Assembly (NCBI GenBank): GCA_019873665.1
Contig: JAIOAV010000026.1
Span: 1 to 45,110, forward strand
Length of the DNA: 45,110 bases
Reading direction: 5' to 3'
Source of the DNA: Chloroflexota bacterium
GTDB taxonomy: Bacteria; Chloroflexota; Anaerolineae; JAAYEA01
The notes below the pieces were generated by a model. That model did not search any database. It saw only the letters and a program-made list of their open reading frames with translations, and was not told where the DNA came from. Made by a program: the position numbers and the translations under genes. This document shows, piece after piece, positions 33,574 to 41,655 of the stretch (position 1 is its first letter; each line of letters starts with the position of its first letter).

Positions 33574-36431
33574 GATATGTTACCTCCTGCGATCCCATGG
33601 CGCGCCGTGCGGCGGCGCTCCTGCCAGCGGACGAAGGCTTTGCGGGCTTCGTCCATAATCAACAAAGATGGAGCCCAAGCGAAGAGAAAGAGCCAGTTGC
33701 GCAGCGGGAATGGCGCTGTGCCGATAAAGGCGTTCAACACTGGCGTGTAAACGATCAGAGCGACGACCAGTAATTCGGATGCAATGCCCACCCAGATTAG
33801 CTTGTTTGAAAAGAGCCCGATGTGGAACGACGAGATCTTGGCGGTGCGCTGCGCCAAGAGGTTGCCAATCTGCGTGACTACCACCGCCGCCAGCGCCATG
33901 GCGGTTGCCGAGCGATAGAGCGGTCCGCTGTCGGGTAGATCAATGAATTGCCCCCAATAGCCATGAGTCCAGTATTGATAATAGAAAGCTGCTATCGCCG
34001 CCAGGCTTTGCACAGGGCCGAGCCAGAGATAAGCGCGCGCCAGCATGCCGCGGGTGATCACATGCTCTTTCAGACTGCGGGGTGGCCCGTCCATCACCCC
34101 GGGCTCTGGCGGCTCTGCGCCCAATGCGAGCGCTGGCAGGATATCGGTCCCCAGATCAACGGACAGGATGTGCATGACATTCAGCGCCAGCGGAATCCGT
34201 GCCGCGCTGAAGGCAAAGAGGATAAACGGCACCGCTTCCGGCGTGTTGCTGGTGAAAATATAGGTGGCGAACTTCTTAATGTTGGCATAGACAGCGCGCC
34301 CTTCCTCGATCGCGTTCACAATAGAAGCAAAGTTATCGTCGGCCAGAATCATGTCGGCAGCCTCTTTGGCTACATCGGTCCCGCTGATTCCCATTGCCAC
34401 GCCGATATCCGCCTTTTTCAACGCCGGCGCATCATTCACCCCATCGCCCGTTACCGCCACCACATGCCCCATCTCTTGCAGCGCGCTGACGACACGGAGC
34501 TTGTGCTCCGGCGCAACGCGGGCGAAAATCACCTCTCCCTGTAACGCCGCCTTGAGAGCCGCGTCATCTAGTGGTTGCGCCGTGCCGGCGCCATCCAGCT
34601 CCGCGCCCGTGATGATGCGGGGCCGATCGCCGCGGATGATGCCGATGCGCCGGGCGATGCTCTCTGCCGTGAGACCATAATCGCCCGTAATCATGATGAT
34701 ACGGACCCCGGCACGATAGCACTTGGCGACGCCCTCCACCACCTCTGGGCGGGGAGGATCCATCATCGCTGCCAGGCCGAGGAAGGTGAGATCGCGCTCG
34801 ATCACATCCGGGGTGCACGCAGAAAGAGACAATGCAGGGTTCGGCCTGCTTAGCTCTGGCACCGGTCTCATCGCCGCTGCCAGCACTCGCAGGCCACCCC
34901 GCGCATACTCGTCATTGGCCGCGATGATCTGCGCGCGCAGCTCTTCTGTCAAGGGCACATCTTCGCCCTGAATCCGTATCTTGGTGCATAACGCCAGTAC
35001 CTCTTTGGGCGCGCCTTTGACATAAGCCACGAGCTGCGTTGGCGCCTGATGGATGGTGGTCATACGCTTGCGGCGTGACTCGAACGGCAACTCGCGCAGG
35101 CGGGCCACGTTGCGGGCCTCCTCCTCCTGCAGATCAATGCCCGCCTTGAGCGCCACAACGCGCAATGCCGCCTCCGTCGGGTCGCCCAGCGCCCTCCAGC
35201 GGGCGGATGTGGCGTCCGGAGGCAGAAGGCGTGCATTATTACAGAGGCCGCCGACCACCAACAGGCTGTACAGGTCGCCGTGTGCCGGCGTGGGTATGGC
35301 GTGGCCTGCCTCGTCGAGGATCTCACCCACCGGCTCATACCCGATGCCGGTAACGCTAAGGCGCTGGCCGCCCAGCCATAGCGCGCAAACCGTCATTTCA
35401 TTCTGCGTCAACGTGCCGGTCTTGTCAGTGCAGATCACGGTAGTAGAGCCCAGTGTCTCTACCGCCGATAGACGCTTGATGAGCGCATGCCGCTTCGCCA
35501 TCCGCTGCACGCCCATCGCCAGCGCCAACGTTACAGTAGGGAGAAGCCCCTCCGGCACAAAAGCCACGATCATTCCCATGGCAAAGATAAAGCTCTCGGC
35601 CAGGCGGATTCCCGCCAACGCGACTGCGAGGATGAAGAAGACGACGCCCATCGCGACGGCGATAATGGTTACCCCTCTCGTTACGCTGACCATCTCTTTT
35701 TGCAGAGGTGAAAGCTCTGGCCCCAGTGCCTGAGTCAGGTGCGCAATCTTGCCAAACTCGGTGGACATGCCGGTAGCGAACACGACGGCCTTGCCATTGC
35801 CCGCTACGACATTGGTGCCAGCAAAGATGAGGTTGGGCATCTCGGTGCGTGCCAGATCGGGTCGCAGCGTCCCTTCAGCTATCTTGTTCACAGGGTGCGA
35901 CTCGCCGCTCAGTGTGGATTGATCCACACGAAGTTCCGATTCTTGCACCAGCCGCGCGTCGGCGGAGATGCGATCTCCCTCGGCGATGAGGATCACATCA
36001 CCTGGCACCAGCTCGGCAGCGTTGATGCGCTGCTCTACGCCATCGCGCAGCACGCGTGCATAAGCGGGCAACAACTGGCGCAATGCCTCGGTCGCTTTCT
36101 CAGCCTTGAACTCCTGCCAGAAGCTAAAGAGGCCGTTGATCACGTTCACCATCCAGATGGCGATGGCTAACTGCGGCATCTCGGCGATGAGCGCGGCGAT
36201 GCCACCGACCCAGAGCAGGAGTGCCATGAGGTGGGTAAAGTTGCTGAGAAACTTGACATAGATGGGCGTCTCTTTGGCTTTGTGGAGAACGTTTCGGCCA
36301 TAACGTTGCAGCCGCTCCTCTGCGGCGCGCTGTGTTAGCCCCTTTGGTTGCGTATCTAGTGCGGCATAGACCTCGGAGATTGACAGCGTCTGGATGGGCG
36401 CTGCCTGCGGTTGAAGAGTGGTCTCTGTCAT
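33570..36431 (-). CDS. P-type cation ATPase, Na+/K+-ATPase-like (P2) subtype
   Basis: This 953-residue pump starts at MTETTLQPQ. It has the P-ATPase order: N-terminal cation-ATPase domain (~15-85), LSGES actuator motif (174-178), PEGLLP in membrane helix 4 (293-298), phosphorylation site D336 in CTDKTGT, MITGDYG and TGDGVND hinge motifs, and a C-terminal four-helix domain (~730-930). The flanking ALIKRLSAVETLGST resembles Na+/K+- and H+/K+-pumps more than SERCA (PEGLPA). It would export Na+ and/or import K+ at the inner membrane. Two TrkA regulators follow, the first joined by an ATGA overlap. The promoter is at 36563-36590. Confidence 0.9.
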   Translation of the reverse strand: MTETTLQPQAAPIQTLSISEVYAALDTQPKGLTQRAAEERLQRYGRNVLHKAKETPIYVKFLSNFTHLMALLLWVGGIAALIAEMPQLAIAIWMVNVINGLFSFWQEFKAEKATEALRQLLPAYARVLRDGVEQRINAAELVPGDVILIAEGDRISADARLVQESELRVDQSTLSGESHPVNKIAEGTLRPDLARTEMPNLIFAGTNVVAGNGKAVVFATGMSTEFGKIAHLTQALGPELSPLQKEMVSVTRGVTIIAVAMGVVFFILAVALAGIRLAESFIFAMGMIVAFVPEGLLPTVTLALAMGVQRMAKRHALIKRLSAVETLGSTTVICTDKTGTLTQNEMTVCALWLGGQRLSVTGIGYEPVGEILDEAGHAIPTPAHGDLYSLLVVGGLCNNARLLPPDATSARWRALGDPTEAALRVVALKAGIDLQEEEARNVARLRELPFESRRKRMTTIHQAPTQLVAYVKGAPKEVLALCTKIRIQGEDVPLTEELRAQIIAANDEYARGGLRVLAAAMRPVPELSRPNPALSLSACTPDVIERDLTFLGLAAMMDPPRPEVVEGVAKCYRAGVRIIMITGDYGLTAESIARRIGIIRGDRPRIITGAELDGAGTAQPLDDAALKAALQGEVIFARVAPEHKLRVVSALQEMGHVVAVTGDGVNDAPALKKADIGVAMGISGTDVAKEAADMILADDNFASIVNAIEEGRAVYANIKKFATYIFTSNTPEAVPFILFAFSAARIPLALNVMHILSVDLGTDILPALALGAEPPEPGVMDGPPRSLKEHVITRGMLARAYLWLGPVQSLAAIAAFYYQYWTHGYWGQFIDLPDSGPLYRSATAMALAAVVVTQIGNLLAQRTAKISSFHIGLFSNKLIWVGIASELLVVALIVYTPVLNAFIGTAPFPLRNWLFLFAWAPSLLIMDEARKAFVRWQERRRTARHGIAGGNIS

Positions 36432-36507
36432 CTTGGTCGGTGCTTTCTCTATCAGGGAGTAACAGCGCTGTATGGCGTATCCTTCCCTCACTGCGGTGCA
36501 GACGCAG

Positions 36508-36540
36508 AACGCGGACACCCAGTGTCCAGGTGCCCGCGTT
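36508..36540 (-). promoter_or_regulatory. Hairpin in the 5' leader of the P-type ATPase mRNA
   Basis: On the minus strand AACGCGG-G-CACC pairs with GGTG-T-CCGCGTT (12 pairs including one G-U) around a 9-nt loop, about 15 nt after the expected start point and 77 nt before the ATG. The plus strand has an A-C mismatch at the G-U position, so the structure favours the sense RNA. It matches no riboswitch class that I can recognise. Confidence 0.45.
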
Positions 36541-36562
36541 GCGCGCTGTATACCTGCCTGAT

Positions 36563-36590
36563 ATTCTATGCGGTTCCCACGCGCGGTCAA
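36563..36590 (-). promoter_or_regulatory. Sigma70 promoter for the ATPase-TrkA operon
   Basis: Minus-strand TTGACC (36590-36585), a 16-bp spacer and TAGAAT (36568-36563), in the gap after btuD. Confidence 0.65.
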
Positions 36591-36630
36591 ATTTGAGGTT
36601 GGGAGTGTCAGATTCACCTGCCCGTGAGTG

Positions 36631-37473
36631 CTACGACACGAGCGGCAACACGAGGATTTGAGGCCGTCGCCGCGTGGGATGGACGTGCACCTGCACATCG
36701 GCGTTGAACACCAACCGGATGTTGTCGGCGTGGATCGCCTCTTCCGGCGTACCCTCCGCCACGATCCGGCCTTCCTTAAGCATGATCAGCCGGTCAAAAT
36801 AGAGCGCCGCCATGTTGAGGTCGTGCATCGTCGCCAACACCGTCAGCCCCTCTTTGCGGTTGAGGCGCACGAGCAGCTCCATGATCTCGATCTGGTGGTT
36901 GATGTCGAGGTGAACCGTCGGCTCATCCAGCAGGAGAACGCGCGGCTCTTGCGCCAAGGCCATCGCAATCACCACGCGCTGCTGTTCGCCGCCGGAAAGC
37001 TCGTTGAACGGGCGCTGCGCCAGCGACTCGGTATGGGTCGCCGCCATAACGCGCTGCACCACCTCGCGATCGGCGCGACCGGCGCCCCACCACGAGCGCA
37101 CGTGCGGCGTGCGCCCCATGGAGACGATCTCTTCCGCCGTGAAGGTGAAGGGGACGTGCATCTCCTGCGGCACGACAGCGATGCGCTGCGCGATGGCGCG
37201 ACGCGATAACCGTCGCAGGTCAGTGTCATCCAGCGTTACACGGCCACGCTGCGGGATCAGTATGCCGCTCAGCACCTTGAGCAACGTCGTCTTGCCGGAG
37301 CCATTGGGTCCCACGAGGGACGCGATCTCGCCGGGCGCTAGTCGCAGGTTCACGCCGCGCAACGTCTCGGCATTATAGTAGGCAAACCACACGTCCTCCG
37401 CCGCCAGCAGTGCACGGGATCGGGTGGTGCTCTCCAAGGAGCCGATAGATGTGGCGATCCGTTCGCTGATCAA
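36631..37473 (-). CDS. btuD: Cobalamin ABC importer, ATP-binding protein
   Basis: This 280-residue ATPase of the FecE/BtuD/HmuV type has Walker A GPNGSGKT, Q-loop VVPQEM, signature LSGGEQQR, Walker B VLLLDEPT, D-loop and H-loop MHDLN. The ~25-residue C-terminal extension (VHVHPTRRRP) is typical of B12/siderophore importers. The ATG overlaps the end of btuC as ATGA, so the two are coupled. Sequence alone would allow heme or siderophore, but the operon's cobalamin riboswitch makes B12 (or a cobinamide) the most likely substrate. Confidence 0.9.
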   Translation of the reverse strand: MISERIATSIGSLESTTRSRALLAAEDVWFAYYNAETLRGVNLRLAPGEIASLVGPNGSGKTTLLKVLSGILIPQRGRVTLDDTDLRRLSRRAIAQRIAVVPQEMHVPFTFTAEEIVSMGRTPHVRSWWGAGRADREVVQRVMAATHTESLAQRPFNELSGGEQQRVVIAMALAQEPRVLLLDEPTVHLDINHQIEIMELLVRLNRKEGLTVLATMHDLNMAALYFDRLIMLKEGRIVAEGTPEEAIHADNIRLVFNADVQVHVHPTRRRPQILVLPLVS

Positions 37474-38504
37474 AAAGTGTACTCCTTCTTGCTCTTGCGC
37501 AAGAGATAGATGAAAAATGGCGCACCGATCAGCGCTGTTACCGTGCCTACGGGGATCTCTGACGGCGCCAGCAGCACCCGCGCCAGCAGATCCGCCAGCA
37601 CGAGAAAGATGCCGCCGCTGAGGGCGGAAGCGGGCAGCAGGAGGCGGTGGTCCGGCCCAAAGATGAGGCGCGCCACGTGCGGGATGACTAGCCCCACAAA
37701 ACCCACCAGTCCGCTCACCGAGACCGCCGCGCCCGTTAGCAGCGCGCCCAACACCAGCAACGTCAGTTTGCGCTGCTCCACCTGGAGGCCTAGGTGTGCC
37801 GCCTGCTCCTCGCCCAGCAGCAAGACGTTGAGTTCGCCTGACATGGTATAGGCGAGTCCGATGCCGAGCGAGATAAGCGGCGTGACCACCGCCAGCGGCT
37901 CCCAGCCGGACGCGCCGATGCCACCCATTGTCCAGAGCACGATGCGGCGCAGCGTATTGCCGCTCAGCAGCATCAGGAATGACATGACGGCGGCCATGAT
38001 CGAGCTAAAGGCAAAGCCGGAGAGCAGCAGCGTCGTGATCGGCGTTTGATGACCGACGCGCGCGATGTTATAGACGATCAAGACGGCCAAAACTGCCCCC
38101 AGAAACGCCATCAGCGGCACTGGCGTGAAACCCAGCCATACCCACTGCCACGGCAGGAGCAGCGCCGCCGTCGCGCCCAGCGCCGCGCCGCCAGAGGTGC
38201 CGATGATGTACGGGTCGGCCATGGGGTTACGCAACAGCCCCTGAAAGATGACGCCGGCGGCGGCCAGCGCGATGCCCACCACTGCTGCGGTGAGGACGCG
38301 CGGCAAGCGCAGTTGCCAGAGGATGGCCACCTCCGTCTCTGACCAACGCGAGAGCGCATCGCCGCCCAGCACGCGCGCCCAAAGGATGCCTGCCACACGC
38401 GGCAGCGGGATAGAGATCGTCCCCAACGCAGTGGCGGCGATGATGACCGCTGCTAGGATGGCAAGCAGCACGAGCAGGCCCACGACACGAATGCGCGTTT
38501 TCAT
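37470..38504 (-). CDS. btuC: Cobalamin ABC importer, FecCD-family permease
   Basis: This 344-residue protein has ten predicted membrane helices and FecCD markers (PLPRVAGILWARVLGG, RLPRVLTAAVVGIALAAAG, FQGLLRNPMADPYIIGTSGGAA, and FVGLVIPHVAR, the coupling region that contacts the ATPase). It lacks a Shine-Dalgarno site; a 14-bp hairpin ends 6 nt before its ATG. The gene order btuF-btuC-btuD and the riboswitch upstream point to cobalamin import across the inner membrane. Confidence 0.92.
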   Translation of the reverse strand: MKTRIRVVGLLVLLAILAAVIIAATALGTISIPLPRVAGILWARVLGGDALSRWSETEVAILWQLRLPRVLTAAVVGIALAAAGVIFQGLLRNPMADPYIIGTSGGAALGATAALLLPWQWVWLGFTPVPLMAFLGAVLAVLIVYNIARVGHQTPITTLLLSGFAFSSIMAAVMSFLMLLSGNTLRRIVLWTMGGIGASGWEPLAVVTPLISLGIGLAYTMSGELNVLLLGEEQAAHLGLQVEQRKLTLLVLGALLTGAAVSVSGLVGFVGLVIPHVARLIFGPDHRLLLPASALSGGIFLVLADLLARVLLAPSEIPVGTVTALIGAPFFIYLLRKSKKEYTF

Positions 38505-38510
38505 GTGTTG

Positions 38511-38553
38511 ATCGGCGCAGGCGCGGCGAGCGATCCCGTGCGCCTGCGCCGAT
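38511..38553 (-). promoter_or_regulatory. 14-bp intercistronic hairpin between btuF and btuC
   Basis: ATCGGCGCAGGCGC (38511-38524) and GCGCCTGCGCCGAT (38540-38553) are perfectly complementary around a 15-nt loop. It lies 11 nt after the btuF stop and 6 nt before the btuC ATG. No U-tract follows, so it is more likely an RNA stability/attenuation element that lets btuF exceed btuCD than a full terminator. Confidence 0.65.
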
Positions 38554-38564
38554 GCCTCGCTCCT

Positions 38565-39512
38565 TTACTGGAACAACTCGGGATGGATGATCTTGGCCAG
38601 CGCCACCAGGCCATCCGCCAGGCGCGGGCCAGGGCGGCTCAGGAGGTTGTCATCAATCGGGTAAATGGCCCCCTCTTGCACTGCCTTGATAGCGCCCCAG
38701 CCGGGGCGCACCTTGACGGCGGCAGCGTCCACGCCCCAGTTGGCGTCGCCCAGGATGATGAGGTCTGGATTCTGCGCCACGATCTCTTCCGTGCTGAGCT
38801 GCGCCCACTGCGCTTTGGCGTTGGCGGCGATGTTCACCCCGCCCGCCATGGCGATGAAGGTGTCGTGCCAGCTTCCCGGCCCGGGCGTGAACGGCTTGGC
38901 CGGGTCAGTCGCGTCCAGCTCATAGAACACCTTGGGCCGTTGCGCGGCGTTCTTGGTCCTGGCGACCACATCATCCACCTTCTTCTGCATCTCAGCCACG
39001 AGCTGCTCCGCAGCCTTTTCCGCACCTGTGGCCTGACCCACGAGCTTGATGTCCGCCAGCACGCTCTCCAGATCTGTCGGCGATAGGATCAGGACGTTCA
39101 GCTTGAGCTCGTCGAACTTGTTGAGGAGCTCCACGTTGCCGGCGATCGAGGCGGTCACCGGGCTGCCGCCGATGGCGAGGATCAGGTCCGGCTTGAGCGC
39201 GACGATCTTTTCCAGATTGGGCTCGATCCCGCCGACCTTTTCCACCGCTGTGGCCTCCGGCGGATAGTCGCAGAAATCGGTAACGCCCACCACCTTGCTC
39301 CCCAGCCCAAGGGCAAAGAGGATCTCGGTGTTGCTAGGGGCCAGCGATACGATCCGCTCCGGTGTCTTGGGCAGCTCGACGGCGCGGCCTGCATCGTCAG
39401 TCAACTTGATCGCACCGCCGCCCGTCATGCTGCTCACGGCGCTACATGCTGCCAGCCCGCTCGCCACCAGCACAGCCAGAAGCAGCAACAGAATACGCTG
39501 ATATCGAGACAT
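38565..39512 (-). CDS. btuF: Cobalamin ABC importer, substrate-binding lipoprotein
   Basis: This 315-residue type III binding protein has a lipoprotein signal with lipobox SGLAAC (lipidated Cys23) and a BtuF/FepB-type bilobal fold: PERIVSLAPSNTEILFALGLG, VVGVTDFCDYPPEA, KPDLILA and a long connecting helix (TGAEKAAEQLVAEM). The DFCDYPPEA segment is common in B12- and iron-complex binding proteins. AAAGGAG precedes the ATG. It is the first gene after the cobalamin riboswitch. Confidence 0.92.
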   Translation of the reverse strand: MSRYQRILLLLLAVLVASGLAACSAVSSMTGGGAIKLTDDAGRAVELPKTPERIVSLAPSNTEILFALGLGSKVVGVTDFCDYPPEATAVEKVGGIEPNLEKIVALKPDLILAIGGSPVTASIAGNVELLNKFDELKLNVLILSPTDLESVLADIKLVGQATGAEKAAEQLVAEMQKKVDDVVARTKNAAQRPKVFYELDATDPAKPFTPGPGSWHDTFIAMAGGVNIAANAKAQWAQLSTEEIVAQNPDLIILGDANWGVDAAAVKVRPGWGAIKAVQEGAIYPIDDNLLSRPGPRLADGLVALAKIIHPELFQ

Positions 39513-39571
39513 TCGCGATCTCCTTTGGCAATGAGGTTCCCATGAATCGGCAAGCCGATGACCCGTAGTAG

Positions 39572-39607
39572 CACAAACAAAAAGCCCCTTGTCGGCACGA
39601 CAAGGGG
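39572..39607 (-). terminator. Riboswitch expression-platform terminator
   Basis: On the minus strand CCCCTTGTCG-TGC-CGACAAGGGG is followed by CTTTTTGTTT: a perfect 10-bp stem with a U-run, 60 nt before btuF. It would form when cobalamin is bound and shut off btuFCD. Confidence 0.9.
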
Positions 39608-39675
39608 GCCATCAACTAGGGTCCGTTCACCATAGCATCCTACCCCCTTTCTCTCGAAGGTGTCGAGGATCTTGC

Positions 39676-39792
39676 GCAGAGGCGGGTAATCTGGCTTGCG
39701 ACCGCGTGATCGCCTACAGTTGCGGGACAGCGCCGGACTGAGACCGGTCTTCCCCCTTTCAACCCTAGCTTCCGGGCATCGGGTACCTCTGC
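39676..39792 (-). promoter_or_regulatory. Cobalamin (B12) riboswitch aptamer
   Basis: The minus-strand RNA contains the conserved class core in order: GGGGGAAGACCGG, TCCGGCGCTGTCCCGCAACTG, AAGCCAGATTACCCGCC. A closing P1-type stem is formed by GCAGAGG (39792-39786) and CCTCTGC (39682-39676). CTAGGGT within the aptamer (about 39763-39769) is complementary to ACCCTAG just before the terminator (about 39617-39623), a possible antiterminator or loop contact. It senses adenosyl- or methylcobalamin and represses the importer. Confidence 0.93.
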
Positions 39793-39822
39793 CGTGGTAC
39801 AATGCTATTCAATTGTGGCTGT

Positions 39823-39851
39823 ATGGTAGCATACGAGGGCGGATTTGTCAA
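39823..39851 (-). promoter_or_regulatory. Sigma70 promoter for the cobalamin riboswitch-btuFCD operon
   Basis: Minus-strand TTGACA (39851-39846), a 17-bp spacer and TACCAT (39828-39823). Transcription would begin about 25 nt before the aptamer. Confidence 0.65.
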
Positions 39852-39870
39852 GTCGCGTAGCGGAGGCGAA

Positions 39871-39899
39871 TTGACGATTCTTCAAGTAACTGATATAAT
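39871..39899 (+). promoter_or_regulatory. Sigma70 promoter for the DNRLRE lipoprotein
   Basis: TTGACG (39871-39876), a 17-bp spacer and a consensus TATAAT (39894-39899) lie 43 nt before the ATG. Starting here rules out the longer frame from 39802. Confidence 0.8.
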
Positions 39900-39942
39900 A
39901 AAACTAGCAGCGACGATCAGGCGAGGTCTTGGGGGGAAAGCC

Positions 39943-41325
39943 ATGCCACAGCAACGTACAGCAGCGATCGGCTACTTGCTCTGCATAGTGCTGCTCATTC
40001 TGACAACCGGCTGCCGCGAGGCGAGTTCCGCCGCGGCAGGGATACTGCCTGCCGTGCCCGATGACGAGCACGTGCGCGTGTTGCAGAGGGGCTGCCAGGG
40101 CTATGCTGGCGCTGCCGATGCCAGTATCACCTCGCGCTCCCCGGATGCCAGTGGTGGTCAAGCCGAGGTGCTGATAGTGCGCGGCGATCGCTCCAGTGCG
40201 GCGCTCCTCCGCTTCGACCTTTCCTGTCTTCCCGCCGCCGCGACCGTGGCGGAAGCCACTCTGCGGCTCTATACGGTGCGCGCGCCGGCAGAGCCATTGC
40301 GGATTCGCGTGGACCGCGTGCTGCGCCCTTGGCGCGAGTCGGAAGTAACATGGCAGCAGGCGGCGGCAGGAGAGTTGTGGGGCCTGCCGGGAGCCGCGCA
40401 TGAGGGAGCGGATCACGCGACCAGCGAGGTCGTCGCACCCGTGCCCCCTGATGGGATCGGCTGGGTCGCGCTGCCCGTGACGGCGCTGGTGCAGGCATGG
40501 CTGGATGATCCAGCAGCGAACTATGGCGTCATCCTCTATGGCGACGGCGATGTTGGAGCCGAATGCGCGTTCGCGTCCGCCGAGTGGCGACAGATGACGC
40601 TGCGGCCCTCGCTGGTCGTCCATCTGGCGCAGCCAACGCCGCCGGCGCTGCGGCTGCCCGCTACCGCCGATGTTGCCTATGTGATTGCCCCGACCGCCAC
40701 GCCATCGCCCACTCTATCGCCTCTCCCGCCGAGTCCGACGCCCAGTGCAGCATCGCCTGCCACTGTGATGTTCGCGCTACAGCAGGGCACGCACGGAGAG
40801 GCGGTTGCCGTGGATACAGTGATCAACGCGTGGGCACCGGACGCAAACCTGGCAAGCGCACCTTCTCTGGAGCTGCGTCCTGAGGGCATCAAGGTGGCAT
40901 TGCTGCGCTTTGACCTGGCCCTTATCCCGCCGGACAGCCGCGTTGCAGCGGCCACGTTGCGCCTGTATGTGCTGGCGCTGGAAGAACCGCCGCTGGTGTT
41001 GGGAGCGCATGGCCTGTTACGGCCGTGGGATGTGCGGCAAGCGACATGGCGCGGCCCGCTGCTGGGGAGCGAGTGGGCGCAGCCGGGATGCAGCGGCGCC
41101 GGTGCGGATTACGTCCCCTTGCCGGCAGCCAGCGTGACGCTGGCGCAGCCTGGCTGGGTGGAACTGGACATCACCGGGCTGTTGGCGGACTGGGTGGCGC
41201 ATCCGGAGCTGAATCAGGGCCTCCTCCTGCGCGTGGAAGGTGGCGTAGGGGCGCTGTGTCGCATTGCCAGCGCTAACCACGAGGCGGCAGAGCTGCGCCC
41301 TGAGCTGCAGGTGGTTTACCGCTAG
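39943..41325 (+). CDS. Lipoprotein with two DNRLRE domains
   Basis: This 460-residue protein has a lipoprotein signal with lipobox LTTGC (Cys24). DNRLRE domain 1 spans ~45-225 (ALLRFDLSCLPAAATVAEATLRLY, WRESEVTWQQA, DITxLV-type VTALVQAWL, YGVILYG) and domain 2 spans ~275-460 (KVALLRFDLALIPPDSRVAAATL, WDVRQATW, ITGLLADWV, QGLLLRVEG). A Pro/Thr/Ser linker separates them (~232-262). DNRLRE domains are beta-sandwich, carbohydrate-associated modules of surface proteins; no catalytic domain is seen. GGGGGG AAAG precedes the ATG. Confidence 0.88.
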   Translation: MPQQRTAAIGYLLCIVLLILTTGCREASSAAAGILPAVPDDEHVRVLQRGCQGYAGAADASITSRSPDASGGQAEVLIVRGDRSSAALLRFDLSCLPAAATVAEATLRLYTVRAPAEPLRIRVDRVLRPWRESEVTWQQAAAGELWGLPGAAHEGADHATSEVVAPVPPDGIGWVALPVTALVQAWLDDPAANYGVILYGDGDVGAECAFASAEWRQMTLRPSLVVHLAQPTPPALRLPATADVAYVIAPTATPSPTLSPLPPSPTPSAASPATVMFALQQGTHGEAVAVDTVINAWAPDANLASAPSLELRPEGIKVALLRFDLALIPPDSRVAAATLRLYVLALEEPPLVLGAHGLLRPWDVRQATWRGPLLGSEWAQPGCSGAGADYVPLPAASVTLAQPGWVELDITGLLADWVAHPELNQGLLLRVEGGVGALCRIASANHEAAELRPELQVVYR

Positions 41326-41358
41326 CTACCTCGTCATCCTGCAGCCTGCGTCATCGGG

Positions 41359-41625
41359 CTAGATCGCCTGGCGGCCTTTGTCGGTCAGCGTCCAGATGTG
41401 GCCCGGCGCCCCGACCGCGCACGTGCCGCGCATGGGGCATTGCTGGCATCCCGCGCCGCAGTGTCCTCCTGCCGCGCCGCCGCTCACTTGCTGCAGATAG
41501 CCCAATCGCGCCAGCGCGCGCAGCAGCTCCTCCAGCATCTGCTGGCTGACGCCGAGCGCTTGCGCGAGCTCTTCGTAATGATATACTCGACCCTGCTGTA
41601 ACATACGCAGAAGCGTCTGTAACAT
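41359..41625 (-). CDS. feoC: FeoC-like winged-helix Fe-S regulator
   Basis: This 88-residue protein has an N-terminal winged helix (~1-45, YHYEELAQALGVSQQMLEELLRAL-type), a cysteine-rich loop with four Cys (HCGAGCQQCPMRGTC) and a C-terminal wing strand ending WTLTDKG. FeoC proteins bind FeoB and an Fe-S cluster and tune its stability or activity; some act as transcriptional regulators. It follows feoB by 30 nt as the last gene of feoABC and converges on the DNRLRE lipoprotein gene. Confidence 0.88.
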   Translation of the reverse strand: MLQTLLRMLQQGRVYHYEELAQALGVSQQMLEELLRALARLGYLQQVSGGAAGGHCGAGCQQCPMRGTCAVGAPGHIWTLTDKGRQAI

Positions 41626-41655
41626 CCGGATTCACCTCATAAGGCGGCGGCGATT

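Larger units (their letters stand above)
39513..39942. other. Divergent regulatory region between btuF and the DNRLRE lipoprotein
   Basis: This 430-bp gap is filled by the minus-strand cobalamin leader (promoter 39823-39851, aptamer 39676-39792, terminator 39572-39607) and the plus-strand promoter 39871-39899. The start points are about 90 bp apart. Confidence 0.8.

Noticed and set aside
36432-36562. c-di-AMP (ydaO) riboswitch before the pump operon
   Set aside because: The conserved core motifs of that class could not be found; only a simple hairpin is visible.
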